DNA from: Pontibaca methylaminivorans | GTDB taxonomy: Bacteria; Pseudomonadota; Alphaproteobacteria; Rhodobacterales; Rhodobacteraceae | NCBI RefSeq assembly: GCF_900156525.1 | Contig: NZ_FTPS01000001.1 | Span: forward strand, 2,108,001-2,172,000 | Direction of reading: 5' to 3' | Length of the DNA stretch: 64,000 bases | Part shown: piece after piece, positions 38,605-48,390 of the stretch | Numbering within the stretch: the first letter of the stretch is position 1 | How the letters are laid out: every line of letters starts with the position of its first letter | Position numbers and translations under genes: made by a program | Notes under the pieces: model-generated | The model's input: only the letters and a program-made list of their open reading frames with translations | Told to the model about the DNA's origin: nothing | Database searches by the model: none

Positions 38605-41600
38605 TTCGCTGCCTCCGTCGCTTGGCTTGCGGGTTGTGTCTTCAGCGGCTCGTCCAGCCAGTCGATCCGGTTCATCTTGCGGACGATGACGAATTCATCG
38701 CGGTTCGAGCCGACCGTGCCGTAATAGTTGAAACCATAGGAAAGCTGCGCATAGCCGCCGATCATGTGGGTGGGCTTTGGCACGATGCGCGTGACCGAAT
38801 TGTGAATGCCGCCGCGCTGGCCGGTGATCTGGCTGCCCGGCGTGTTCACGATCTTTTCCTGCGCGTGATACATGAACATCGAACCTTCCTTCATGCGCTG
38901 GCTGACCACCGCGCGGGCGGCGATCGCACCGTTGCTGTTGAAGACCTCGACCCAGTCGTTATCGACCAGCCCGGCCGTCCGGGCGTCGGTCTCCGACAGC
39001 CAGACCACCGGCCCGCCGCGGTTCAGCGTCAGCATCAGGAGGTTGTCGGTATAGGTCGAATGGATGCCCCATTTCTGGTGCGGCGTCAGAAAGTTCAGCA
39101 CCACGTGCTTTTCGCCGCTGGCCAGCGATTTCGTGGCATGTACGCCGATGGTCTTGAGATCGACCGGCGGGCGCCACGTCACGAAGCCCTCGCCGAAGGC
39201 CCGCATCCATTCGTGATCCTGATAAAGCTGCTGGCGCCCCGACAGGGTCCGCCACGGGATCAGTTCATGCACGTTGGTCCAGCCGGCGTTATAGCAGACC
39301 TCCTCGCTTTCGATGCCCGACCAGGTGGGGCTGGAGATGATCTTGCGCGGCTGGGCGGCGATGTCGCGGAAGCGGATCTTCTCGTCCTCCTTGACCTCGG
39401 CCAGGTGGCGGTGGTCGAGGCCGGTGGTGCGGCCGAGCGCATCCCATGCCTTCACCGCCACCTCGCCATTGGTTTCGGGCGCCAGCATCAGCACGACCTC
39501 GGCCGCGTCGATGGCGGTGTCGATCCGCGCCATGCCCCGGGTCGCGCCCTCCTCGGTGACGGTGCCGTTCAGCGCCTGCAGGTGATGCACCTCGGGCTTG
39601 GTGTCCCAACTGATCCCCTTGCCGCCGTTGCCGAGCTTCTCCATCAATGGCCCCAGAGCGGTGAAGCGCTTGTAAAGGTTCGGATAGTCACGCTCCACCT
39701 CGATATAGGCGGGCGCGGTCCGGCCGGGGATCAGGTCGCATTCGCCGCGCTTCCAGTCGCGCACCACGGGCTGGGCGATCTCGCCGGGGCTGTCATGCTG
39801 CAGGGGCAGTTGCACCACGTCCGTCTCGACCCCCAGCACCTCGGGCGCGAGTTCCGAGAACTTGCGGGCGATGGACTTGAAGATTTCCCAGTCGGACCGC
39901 GATTCATAGGCCGGATCCACCGCCGCCTGCAGCGGGTGGATGAACGGGTGCATGTCCGAGGTGTTCATGTCGTCCTTTTCGTACCAGGACGCGGTCGGCA
40001 GGACGATGTCGGCATAGACGGCGGTCGTGGACATGCGGAAGTCGATCGTGACCAGCAGGTCGAGCTTCCCCTCCGGCGCCTCGTCGTGCCAGACGGCCTC
40101 GACCGGTTTCGCGCGGCCTTCCTGCCCCAGATCCTTGCCCTGCACACCGTGGGATGTGCCCAGCAGGTGCTTGAGGAAATATTCATGCCCCTTGCCGGAC
40201 GACCCGAGCAGGTTCGAACGCCACACGAAAAGGTTGCGCGGCCAGTTCTCCGGCGCATCCGGATCTTCGCAGGACATCTGCAATTCGCCCGACTTCAGAC
40301 GTTCGGCCACATAGTCCTTCGCCGGGAGGCCCGCTTGCTTTGCCGCGCGCCCGACCTCCAGCGGATTGGTCTTCAACTGCGGCGCCGAGGGCAGCCAGCC
40401 CATGCGTTCGGCCCGGATGTTGTAGTCGATCAGGCTGAGCCGGTGCCAGTCGCCCTCGGGCGCGGTGGGCGACAGGATTTCTCCCGCCTTCACCGTCTCG
40501 TAGCGCCACTGGTCGGTATGGGCATAAAAGGCGCTGGTCGAGTTCATGTGCCGCGGCGGGCGGTTCCAGTCGAGGGCGAAGGCAAGCGCGGTCCACCCGG
40601 TCTGCGGGCGCAGCTTTTCCTGGCCCACGTAATGCGCCCAGCCGCCCCCCGACTGGCCGATGCAGCCGCACATCACCAGCATGTTGATGACCGCGCGATA
40701 GTTCATGTCCATGTGGAACCAGTGGTTCATCGCCGCGCCGATGATGACCATGGACCGTCCCCTGGTCTTTTCGGCATTGTCGGCGAATTCGCGCGCCACC
40801 TGCACGATCCTGTCGCGGCGCACGCCGGTGATGCGCTCGGCCCAGGCGGGGGTGAAGGGCACGTCGGCGTCGTAATCGCGTGCGACATTGTCGCCGCCCA
40901 GACCCCGGTCCAGACTGTAATTCGCGCAGAGCAGGTCGAAAACCGTCGCCACCAGCGCCTCGCTGCCATCGGCCAGCGTCACGCGGCGGGCGGGCACGTT
41001 GCGGGTCAGCACCTCGCCCCGCTCGTCCAGCGCAAAGCCGTTGGTGGCCGCACCGCCGAAGAAGGGGAAATCCACCGCTGCGATCTGGTCGTGATCGCCC
41101 TCCAGGATCAGGCTCATCTTCAGGCGCACGTCACGCTCGCCGGCCTTCTGTTCAAGGTTCCAGCGCCCGGTTTCCGCGTCCTTGCCGTCTTCGGCGCTCC
41201 AGCGATGACCGATGGAGCCGTTGGGCGCGACCAGATCGCCCGACATCTCGTCGATGGCGACGGTCTTCCAGTCCGGGTTGCCATGCTGGTCCAGCGCGCC
41301 GGGCAGGTCGGATGCGCGCAACTGCCGTCCCGGCACCAGCCGGTCGCCCTGCCGGTCCAGCACCACCAGCATCGGCATGTCGGAATAACGGCGGCAGTAG
41401 TCCTCGAAATATTCGGTCTGCCGGTCGAGGTGGAACTCGCGCAGGATGACATGGCCGAAGGCCATGCCGAGCGCCGCATCGGTGCCCTGCTTGGCGTTCA
41501 GCCAGATGTCGCCGAACTTCGCGGCCTCGGAATAGTCGGGGCAGATCACCGCGGACTTGGTGCCCCTGTAGCGTGCCTCGGTATAGAAATGCGCGTCGGG

Positions 41601-42386
41601 CGTGCGCGTCTGCGGCACGTTCGAGCCCCACAAAAGCAGGTAACCCGCATTGTACCAGTCGGCCGATTCCGGCACGTCGGTCTGTTCGCCCCAGGTCATG
41701 GGCGATGCCGGCGGCAGGTCGCAATACCAGTCGTAGAACGACATGCAGGTGCCGCCCAGCAGCGACAGGTAACGCGTCCCCGCCGCGTAGGAGATCATCG
41801 ACATGGCCGGGATCGGCGAAAAGCCGAACACCCGGTCGGGGCCGTATGTCTTCGCGGTATAGGCGTTGGCGGCGGCGGTGATCTCGGTCGCCTCGTCCCA
41901 TGTGGCCCGCACGAAGCCGCCCTTGCCGCGGGTGCGGGTATAGCTTTCGCGCGCCGCCGGGTCGTTCTGGATCGCACTCCATGCCTCGATGGGACTCATG
42001 ATCTTGCGCTTCTCGCGCCACAGCCGCATCAGCCGGCCGCGGATCAGCGGCGTCTTCACCCGGTTCGCGGAATACAGATACCAGCTGTAGGAGGCGCCCC
42101 GCGCGCAGCCGCGCGGCTCGTGGTTGGGCAGGTCGGGCCGGGTGCGGGGATAGTCGGTCTGCTGCGTTTCCCAGGTCACGATGCCGGACTTGACGTAAAT
42201 CTTCCACGAACAGGAGCCGGTGCAGTTCACGCCGTGGGTCGAGCGCACGATCTTGTCGTGCCGCCAGCGTGAGCGATAGGTGTCCTCCCAGTCGCGGTTC
42301 TCGGTCGTGGTCTGGCCATGCCCCTTTGAAAACACGTCCTTGCGGGCGGGTTTCAGAAAGTTCAGGCGATCCAGCAGATGGCTCAT
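38601..42386 (-). CDS. narG: Respiratory nitrate reductase alpha subunit (molybdenum)
   Basis: Catalytic subunit (1261 residues) that reduces nitrate to nitrite with bis-MGD; it faces the cytoplasm. The N-terminal cluster FS0 site has His51 and Cys55/Cys59 (STHGVNCTGSCSW), and the Mo-binding Asp lies in FYDWYCDLPPASP. Length agrees with E. coli NarG (1247). GGAGACAGCC precedes the ATG at 42386. It follows narK by 17 bases. Confidence 0.97.
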   Translation of the reverse strand: MSHLLDRLNFLKPARKDVFSKGHGQTTTENRDWEDTYRSRWRHDKIVRSTHGVNCTGSCSWKIYVKSGIVTWETQQTDYPRTRPDLPNHEPRGCARGASYSWYLYSANRVKTPLIRGRLMRLWREKRKIMSPIEAWSAIQNDPAARESYTRTRGKGGFVRATWDEATEITAAANAYTAKTYGPDRVFGFSPIPAMSMISYAAGTRYLSLLGGTCMSFYDWYCDLPPASPMTWGEQTDVPESADWYNAGYLLLWGSNVPQTRTPDAHFYTEARYRGTKSAVICPDYSEAAKFGDIWLNAKQGTDAALGMAFGHVILREFHLDRQTEYFEDYCRRYSDMPMLVVLDRQGDRLVPGRQLRASDLPGALDQHGNPDWKTVAIDEMSGDLVAPNGSIGHRWSAEDGKDAETGRWNLEQKAGERDVRLKMSLILEGDHDQIAAVDFPFFGGAATNGFALDERGEVLTRNVPARRVTLADGSEALVATVFDLLCANYSLDRGLGGDNVARDYDADVPFTPAWAERITGVRRDRIVQVAREFADNAEKTRGRSMVIIGAAMNHWFHMDMNYRAVINMLVMCGCIGQSGGGWAHYVGQEKLRPQTGWTALAFALDWNRPPRHMNSTSAFYAHTDQWRYETVKAGEILSPTAPEGDWHRLSLIDYNIRAERMGWLPSAPQLKTNPLEVGRAAKQAGLPAKDYVAERLKSGELQMSCEDPDAPENWPRNLFVWRSNLLGSSGKGHEYFLKHLLGTSHGVQGKDLGQEGRAKPVEAVWHDEAPEGKLDLLVTIDFRMSTTAVYADIVLPTASWYEKDDMNTSDMHPFIHPLQAAVDPAYESRSDWEIFKSIARKFSELAPEVLGVETDVVQLPLQHDSPGEIAQPVVRDWKRGECDLIPGRTAPAYIEVERDYPNLYKRFTALGPLMEKLGNGGKGISWDTKPEVHHLQALNGTVTEEGATRGMARIDTAIDAAEVVLMLAPETNGEVAVKAWDALGRTTGLDHRHLAEVKEDEKIRFRDIAAQPRKIISSPTWSGIESEEVCYNAGWTNVHELIPWRTLSGRQQLYQDHEWMRAFGEGFVTWRPPVDLKTIGVHATKSLASGEKHVVLNFLTPHQKWGIHSTYTDNLLMLTLNRGGPVVWLSETDARTAGLVDNDWVEVFNSNGAIAARAVVSQRMKEGSMFMYHAQEKIVNTPGSQITGQRGGIHNSVTRIVPKPTHMIGGYAQLSYGFNYYGTVGSNRDEFVIVRKMNRIDWLDEPLKTQPASQATEAAK

Positions 42387-42403
42387 GGCTGTCTCCTCAA
42401 TTC

Positions 42404-45121
42404 TCAGGCTGGGTTGGCACCGCCGGCGATGGCGCGGCCGTTTTCAATGTCGTGCAGCAGTCCGCCCGGCCGGGTGTAGAACACCCATGTCACGGCAAGG
42501 CAGACCACGTAGAAGGCAAGGAAGGCCCACAGCGCGCCGAGCGCCGATCCGGTCATGGCGATCGAGCTGCCGTAGGCCTTGGGGATGAAGAAGCCGCCAT
42601 AGGCGCCGATCGCGCTGGTGAAGGCGATGATCGCGGCGGATTCGCGGTCGGACTGGCGGCGGCGATCCTCGGGCGACAGTTGCGGCTCCAGCCGGGCGAC
42701 TTCCTTGCGCATGATCACGGGGATCATCTGGAAGGTCGAGGAATTGCCGACCCCGGTAAAGAAGAACAGCGCCATGAACCCCGCGAAGAAGCCCCAGAAG
42801 GACAGTGCCTGCAGCGAAAGGATCACCAGCACGACCGAGGCGATCATCCCCGCGAAGACCCAGAAGGTGACGCGCCCGCCGCCGACCCGGTCGGCCAGCC
42901 AGCCCGATCCCGCCCGGCTGAGCGCGCCGACCAGTGGTCCGAGAAACACGAACTGCAGCGCGTTCACCTCGGGAAAGGCCAGCCCGATCAGCAGCGGGAA
43001 GCCCGCCGAATAGCCGATGAAGCTGCCGAAGGTGCCGATATAAAGGAGGCACATCACCCAGTTGTGCTTGCGCGTGAAGATGACCGCCTGTTCGCGGAAG
43101 CTGGCGCGCGCGTCGGTGATGTCGTTCATGCCCAGCCATGCGGCGGCGGTCGAGGCGATGATGAAGGGCACCCAGATGAAGCCCGCATTCTGCATCCAGA
43201 GCTGCCCGCCGTCGGACAGGACCTGCGGCGCGCCACCCATGGCGCCGAAGACGCCCATGGTGATGACGATGGGGATCAGGAACTGCATCAGCGACACGCC
43301 GAGGTTGCCCAGCCCCGCGTTCAGCCCCAGCGCGTTGCCTTTTTCCGCTTTCGGGAAGAAGAAGCTGATATTGGCCATGGAGGAGGCGAAATTGGCCCCG
43401 CCCAGCCCGCAGAGCAGCGCCAGCGCGATGAAGATCAGGTAGGGCGTGGCCGGATCCTGCACCGCATAGCCGATGCCCATGGCCGGGATCAGCAGCGAGG
43501 CGGTGCTGAGCGTGGTCCACAGCCGCCCGCCGAAGATCGGCACCATGAAGCTGTAGAAGATCCGCAGCGTCGCCCCCGACAGCGCCGGCAGCGCCGCGAG
43601 CCAGAACAACTGGTCCTGCGTGAAGGCGAATCCGATCGAGGGCAACCGGGCCACGACCACCGACCAGACCATCCAGACCGAGAAGGCCAGCGTCAGCGCG
43701 GGGATCGAGATCCACAGGTTGCGCTGCGCGACCTTGCGGCCCCGATCGGCCCAGAAGGCCGGATCCTCGGGGCGCCAGTCCTCCAGCACGCGCGGCATGA
43801 CGGTGCGCTCGGGATCATGCACCTCGGCCAGTTCGGGAAAGCTCGGCAGCCGGTCCAGCGCCTTGCCATGGGCCTGCCGCTCCATCGCGCGGATCGACAG
43901 GTGCATCCAGGCCATGGACACGATGGTGACGACCAGCAGCAGCGCAAAGCTCGAGGTCCAGATGCCGGTCAGGTCCAGAAGCGCGCCGAAGACGATGGGC
44001 AGGACGAAACCGCCCAGCCCGCCGATCATGCCGACAAGCCCGCCGACCGCGCCGACGTGGTCCGGGTAATAGACCGGGATATGCTTGAAGATCGCGGCCT
44101 TGCCCAGGCTCATGAAGAACCCCAGCGCGAACAGCGTGACCACGAAGGGCCACAGCCCCATCTCGGTCGAGAAGGTGATGATCCCGTCCTTGCCCCGGAT
44201 CGCATAATCGGTCGGCGGATAGGACAGCATGAACAGGAACAGCGTGCAGAAGCCCAGGGTCCAGTACATGACCGTGCGGGCGCCGAAGCGGTCCGACAGC
44301 ACGCCCCCATAGGCGCGAAAGACGCTGGCCGAGAGACTGAATGCCGCGGCCGCAAGGCCGGCGACGCGCAGGTCGACGCCGTAAACCTCGGTCAGGTAAT
44401 GCGGCAGCCACAGCGCCAGCGCGACGAAACCGCCAAAGACGAAGAAATAGTAAAGCGAGAACCGCCAGACCTGCAGCGATTTCAGCGGCGCGAACTGCTG
44501 GGCCAGCGTCGGCGCCGCGATCCCCTCCGCACGGCGCCTTTCGAAACCGGGATCGTCGCGCGCGACCAGCAGGAAGAACAGGCCCATCAGCCCGATGCCG
44601 ACGGCCCAGATCTGCGCCACGGCCTGCCAGCCCCAGGCGACCAGGATGAAGGGCGCGAGGAACTTGGTCACCGCGGCGCCGACATTGCCCATGCCGAAGA
44701 TGCCGAGCGCGGTGCCCTGCCGCTCGGCCGGGAACCATTTCGACACATAGGCCACGCCGATGATGAAGCTGCCCCCCGCCAGCCCGACGCCAAGCGCGGC
44801 CAGCAGGAACCCGGCATAGCTGCTGGCCCAGGTCAGCGCCCAGGTTGCCACCGCCGTGAACAGCATCTGCAGCGAAAACACGAGCCGCCCGCCGTAGCGT
44901 TCGGTCCAGACGCCCAGGATCAGCCGGGTCAGCGATCCGGTCAGGATCGGCATGGCGATCAGCAATCCGTACTGGAATTCGGTCAGGCCGAGTTCGTCCT
45001 TGATGGTGATCCCGATGATCGAAAAGATGGTCCAGACTGCGAAACACAGCGTGAAGGCGGTGGTGCTGAGCCACAGCGCCTTTTGCTGCTGCATCGGGGG
45101 CGGAGAATATGGGTCCGGCAT
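42404..45121 (-). CDS. narK: Fused NarK1-NarK2 nitrate/nitrite transporter
   Basis: A 905-residue double MFS protein. The first half (about 10-415) has the NarK1 type with RLILGVWTERYGGR; the second (about 470-890) has the NarK2 type with ALSGATLRIFYSFMVPIFGG, and both have Gly-rich nitrate signature segments (GNVGAAVTKFLAPF; GNLGVSLMQFLIP). A roughly 50-residue charged loop joins them. Paracoccus denitrificans has the same fusion, in which the halves are thought to do nitrate/proton symport and nitrate/nitrite exchange. First gene of the operon. Confidence 0.95.
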   Translation of the reverse strand: MPDPYSPPPMQQQKALWLSTTAFTLCFAVWTIFSIIGITIKDELGLTEFQYGLLIAMPILTGSLTRLILGVWTERYGGRLVFSLQMLFTAVATWALTWASSYAGFLLAALGVGLAGGSFIIGVAYVSKWFPAERQGTALGIFGMGNVGAAVTKFLAPFILVAWGWQAVAQIWAVGIGLMGLFFLLVARDDPGFERRRAEGIAAPTLAQQFAPLKSLQVWRFSLYYFFVFGGFVALALWLPHYLTEVYGVDLRVAGLAAAAFSLSASVFRAYGGVLSDRFGARTVMYWTLGFCTLFLFMLSYPPTDYAIRGKDGIITFSTEMGLWPFVVTLFALGFFMSLGKAAIFKHIPVYYPDHVGAVGGLVGMIGGLGGFVLPIVFGALLDLTGIWTSSFALLLVVTIVSMAWMHLSIRAMERQAHGKALDRLPSFPELAEVHDPERTVMPRVLEDWRPEDPAFWADRGRKVAQRNLWISIPALTLAFSVWMVWSVVVARLPSIGFAFTQDQLFWLAALPALSGATLRIFYSFMVPIFGGRLWTTLSTASLLIPAMGIGYAVQDPATPYLIFIALALLCGLGGANFASSMANISFFFPKAEKGNALGLNAGLGNLGVSLMQFLIPIVITMGVFGAMGGAPQVLSDGGQLWMQNAGFIWVPFIIASTAAAWLGMNDITDARASFREQAVIFTRKHNWVMCLLYIGTFGSFIGYSAGFPLLIGLAFPEVNALQFVFLGPLVGALSRAGSGWLADRVGGGRVTFWVFAGMIASVVLVILSLQALSFWGFFAGFMALFFFTGVGNSSTFQMIPVIMRKEVARLEPQLSPEDRRRQSDRESAAIIAFTSAIGAYGGFFIPKAYGSSIAMTGSALGALWAFLAFYVVCLAVTWVFYTRPGGLLHDIENGRAIAGGANPA

Positions 45122-45191
45122 GGCGGCTGCTCCGATTGGTTCTTCGCGTGGTCACTCGCCCCGAAGCAGCACGGGCGGGCGGGCGGGCGAT

Positions 45192-45205
45192 TTGATCTCG
45201 GTCAA
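45192..45205. promoter_or_regulatory. FNR/NarR box upstream of narK
   Basis: TTGAT-CTCG-GTCAA, one base from the palindromic consensus, centred 77 bases above the narK ATG. A transcript starting about 41 bases from the centre would have a 36-base leader. This is the likely site where NarR or FnrL turns on narKGHJI. Confidence 0.75.
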
Positions 45206-45327
45206 TGTGCGAATCCGAAGCCGGAAAAACCGTGTTCATTTGGATTTCGGTAACGCGATCGGGGTTAAACGATAAACCGGGAACCCGTGTTTGCCTGAGT
45301 GAGAGATGACAAATGTGTTATGATGGA

Positions 45328-45341
45328 TTGATTAAAATCAA
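45328..45341. promoter_or_regulatory. FNR box upstream of narR
   Basis: TTGAT-TAAA-ATCAA, a perfect consensus site, centred 66 bases above the narR ATG in an A/T-rich stretch. The position is right for activation with a start near 45376. Confidence 0.8.
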
Positions 45342-45400
45342 TAATTGGGTCAGTGTGAATCACCCGTAACCAGTCACCAGTTACCCACAAGGACAGCCCA

Positions 45401-46105
45401 ATGCGCGAAGAAGACCGGGCCGAAATCCGCAACCTGCCCCTGTTCCACGAGATGGCGAGCCCCGCTTTCGATGCGCTGATGCAAGCGGCCTATGACCAGG
45501 TCTTTCCCGCCCAGCTGGAACTGGTCCGCCAGGGCGAGGGCGCGAATTTCCTGCATGTCGTTCTGGAGGGCGCGGTCGAGCTCTATGCAGGCTGGCGCAA
45601 TCAGGAGACCACCATGGCGGTGGTCCAGCCGGTCGCGACATTCATCCTTGCGGCCTGCATGCGCGATGCGCCCTATCTGATGTCGGCGCGCACGCTGCAA
45701 CGGTCCCGGATCGTTCTGATCCCGGCGGTGGACGTGCGCGCAGCCTTCACCAATGATCCGGGCTTTGCGCTGGCGACGGTGCAGGACCTCTCCGAAAGCT
45801 ATCGCAGCCTCGTGCGCCATGCCAAGAACCTGAAGCTGCGCAACGCCCGCGAACGGCTGGCCGCCTATCTGCTGCAAAGATCCGCCGAAGCGGGCAATGC
45901 GAAGGGCTTCGTGCTGCCGCAGGAAAAGCGGCTGCTGGCCTCGTATCTGGGGATGACGCCGGAAAGCCTGTCGCGGGCCTTCAGGACGCTGGAGGATCAT
46001 GGCGTGCATATCGCCGGAATGCGCATAACCATCACCGATCCTGCCGCGCTGCGGGCGCTGGCCCGGCCCGACAACCTGCTGGACGCGGCCCTGAACATCC
46101 CCTGA
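45401..46105 (+). CDS. narR: Crp/Fnr family nitrate/nitrite regulator NarR
   Basis: A 234-residue regulator of the FNR superfamily. It has the cyclic-nucleotide-binding fold and HTH (LASYLGMTPESLSRAFRTL) but lacks the N-terminal Cys cluster, as in Paracoccus NarR, which responds to nitrate or nitrite and drives narK. It diverges from narK with 279 bases between. Absence of the Cys ligands separates it from fnrL earlier in the window. Confidence 0.9.
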   Translation: MREEDRAEIRNLPLFHEMASPAFDALMQAAYDQVFPAQLELVRQGEGANFLHVVLEGAVELYAGWRNQETTMAVVQPVATFILAACMRDAPYLMSARTLQRSRIVLIPAVDVRAAFTNDPGFALATVQDLSESYRSLVRHAKNLKLRNARERLAAYLLQRSAEAGNAKGFVLPQEKRLLASYLGMTPESLSRAFRTLEDHGVHIAGMRITITDPAALRALARPDNLLDAALNIP

Positions 46106-46665
46106 GACCACGTGGCCCGGCCAGGATGAAAGGCGGGAATATTTCTGGCCAGATCAGTCGGTTGCGCGGGGAAGCTGTCCTTTTATCTCATGCCCGGTCG
46201 GGGGCGGACAGGCGTGGTCTCCGCGGCCTTTCCTGCGCCTGCTTGCCCGCCCGGCCTCGGCTGCCTTATCTGCTTTCGATCACATCGTGCCCTATATTAT
46301 GATGCCTGCGCCAAGGGGATTCCTGTCATGACGTTGACGACATGTTGACACCTCGGGGTGATGACATCGGCGGGATTTCCGGCTTGAATCCCGAAACCCA
46401 GGGTGCCCGAAAGGTCCACGTGGCGGACGGGGTTGGGCGAAAACCGTTCAGCAGGGTCGTCCTCCGGCGCGGCGTCCGGTTTCCATCCGCGAGAAGGAGC
46501 AACAAAGGGTGATGATCGAGCGCCTCATTCCGCCTTCCGGCCCCGGTGCTGCCCAAGAATCCGGCACGTTGGTCACGGTGATCGACCGCGGGCGCGGCAC
46601 CATCGCGCGGATGCTTTCGGTCATACGATGATGTTGTTCACTCCGGCGCCGGACGGGACCAAGAC
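46106..46665. other. Intergenic region after narR
   Basis: About 560 bases with no well-supported gene. A possible 39-codon ORF (46512-46631) is listed separately. A small inverted repeat CGGGATT/AATCCCG near 46372-46394 is present. Nothing else is recognised. Confidence 0.3.
46512..46631 (+). CDS. Possible small ORF upstream of the CPBP gene
   Basis: ATG at 46512, 39 codons, starting MIERLIPPSGPGAAQESG. An AAGGAG lies 12 bases upstream, longer than ideal. It ends 34 bases before the GTG of the CPBP protein. No homologue comes to mind; it could be a leader peptide or chance. Confidence 0.2.
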   Translation: MIERLIPPSGPGAAQESGTLVTVIDRGRGTIARMLSVIR

Positions 46666-47319
46666 GTGACAAGGAACAGCCCCCTCAGGCTTCGGCTGGT
46701 TGCGGAGTTCCTGGGACTGTTCGTCCTGACACCGTTCCTGGTGGCCGTGTTCCTGCCGCCATCGGCCATGCTGGCCGTCCTGCTCGTCGTCACGGCGGCG
46801 AGCATGGTCCTGCTGCACCGCACGCCGGGATTTCGCTGGCGCGATCTCGCGGCCGGCTGGCGGCGGGTCGAGATCTGGATCGTGGCCGCGTTCTCCGGCG
46901 TCACGGTGGCCGCCGCGCTGGCGGTCGTCACGCTGGTGGCGCCGGAGGCATTCCTTGGTCTTTATCGCCTCGATCCGGTTACCTGGCTTGCGGTGATGGT
47001 GCTGTATCCCTTTCTGTCCGCCCTCCCGCAGGAAATCGTGTTCCGCCCGCTGTTCTTTCTGCGTTACGGGCGGATATTGCCGGCGGGGCGCATGGTGCTG
47101 GTGCTGAATGCAGCGGTGTTTTCGCTCGCGCATCTGCTCTATTGGAACTGGATCGTGGCCACCATGACCTTTGCCGGCGGGCTGGTTTTCGCCTGGGCCT
47201 ATGTCGAGCGGAGATCATTCCCCCTGGCGGTCGTTCTCCATGCCGCGGCGGGCGATATCCTGTTCACCGTCGGGGCCGGAGTGTTCTTCTACACCGGCAC
47301 CGTCGTGCGCCCGTTCTGA
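46666..47319 (+). CDS. CPBP family intramembrane protease-like protein
   Basis: A 217-residue protein with about six membrane helices. The CPBP (CAAX protease/bacteriocin-processing) motifs appear as QEIVFR near residues 123-128, where the usual EExxxR is partly changed, then a His in FSLAHLLYW and another in VLHAAAGD. The first Glu of the double-Glu motif is Gln, so protease activity is in doubt. Start is GTG at 46666. The 3' end overlaps the convergent ceramidase-like gene by 105 bases. Confidence 0.75.
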   Translation: MTRNSPLRLRLVAEFLGLFVLTPFLVAVFLPPSAMLAVLLVVTAASMVLLHRTPGFRWRDLAAGWRRVEIWIVAAFSGVTVAAALAVVTLVAPEAFLGLYRLDPVTWLAVMVLYPFLSALPQEIVFRPLFFLRYGRILPAGRMVLVLNAAVFSLAHLLYWNWIVATMTFAGGLVFAWAYVERRSFPLAVVLHAAAGDILFTVGAGVFFYTGTVVRPF

Positions 47320-47985
47320 TCTTCCCGGACTTTGCTGCACAGCGCTGGCGCGTTCCCGGCGCCAGACCTCGATCATCCACCCCAGCATGACGGCGTTGAG
47401 GATATGCCACATGAAATGCGTGCCCAGCGGCAGGGCGCCGCAGAGCGGCTGGTCCAGCGTGCGGAAGATCAGCGAGGCGATCAGGATCCCGGCGCCGATG
47501 GCAAGGCCGCGCGCCGTTCCGGGCAGGCGTTTGCGCAGCAACAGCGCATAGATCAGGATCAAGAGCGGCACCGGCGCATAGCTGGCCGAGGACCCAAGGC
47601 CGGGGATCATGGCGAAAAGCGGCGCCGTCGCGGCGGCATAGGGGATGACGCCCGCAGCCACGAGCGCGGCGAGCCGGGGCCCCGCGCCGAGCCAGTCCCG
47701 CGTGGCGGCGAAAACGTATAGCAGGACGAAGGCAAGGATCGGCAGCACATCCAATAGCCCGGTCAGCCGGTTCGCATGGGTATGAAACAGCCAGGAGCCG
47801 ATGCCGATCACGAACAGCACCGCCGCCAGCGCCCGGCCCATTGCCATCTCCGGCCCCCGCAGCCGCGGCCAGATGACAAGGGCGGCGATCAGGAAGGCCA
47901 GGTTGGTCACGGCGTTGACCGGCTCGGACCAATAGTCCGGCCCGGTGCGCTCGCAATAGGCATCGACAGGGGAAAGCCAGTTCAT
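47215..47985 (-). CDS. Ceramidase-like membrane hydrolase
   Basis: A 256-residue membrane protein of the alkaline ceramidase family (PF05875). The opening DAYCERTGPDYWSEPVNAVT, the His site SWLFHTHANR and the later GTHFMWHILNA supply Zn-binding residues on seven predicted helices. The substrate in bacteria is unknown. The C-terminal 35 residues, rich in Gly and Glu and coded opposite the CPBP gene, look unlike the family and may be read-through into a neighbour. Confidence 0.8.
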   Translation of the reverse strand: MNWLSPVDAYCERTGPDYWSEPVNAVTNLAFLIAALVIWPRLRGPEMAMGRALAAVLFVIGIGSWLFHTHANRLTGLLDVLPILAFVLLYVFAATRDWLGAGPRLAALVAAGVIPYAAATAPLFAMIPGLGSSASYAPVPLLILIYALLLRKRLPGTARGLAIGAGILIASLIFRTLDQPLCGALPLGTHFMWHILNAVMLGWMIEVWRRERASAVQQSPGRSERAHDGAGVEEHSGPDGEQDIARRGMENDRQGE

Positions 47986-48346
47986 CGGGACGGGTTCCCG
48001 CACAGGTCGTCTTGCGGGGGCGGCAATTGCGCGGGGTCGTGGAGTGTCGTGCAATCCTGCATGTCGATCCTCGTTGTCCGCACCGCCCAGGGGCCTTGGA
48101 GTCGTGAACCGGAGCTTCGCTCCTGCGAGCGGGCAAGGCAAGCGATCCACCCGCTCGGCAGCCGCCGGCCCGGTTCGGACGGATTCCCCCGGGCCGGGAC
48201 GTGTCGCTGCCGGATCAGTTCGAGGGGTGGCCGTGCCCGTGGCGGCCCACCTTTGCCATGGGGCATGACGCATAATAATATATGGAAACAGTGGCTTGCA
48301 TAAGTCGCCGCCGCCTCCCCGCGTTTTCGTGATTGCATGATGATAT

Positions 48347-48359
48347 GTTATTACGTAAC
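48347..48359. promoter_or_regulatory. Putative Zur box before the TonB receptor
   Basis: GTTAT-TAC-GTAAC, 32 bases before the receptor ATG. The arms pair with one mismatch. It has the same form as the perfect site at 55041 and agrees with the alphaproteobacterial Zur pattern GTTAT-N3-ATAAC. Zinc would make Zur bind and repress. Confidence 0.65.
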
Positions 48360-48390
48360 TAGATTCGCAAATCACAAGGGAGGCTGCGGC

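Noticed and set aside
38589-42272. Very long plus-strand open frame opposite narG
   Set aside because: It is antisense to a certain gene, full of His/Arg/Gly typical of reverse-frame GC-rich shadows, and has no domain.
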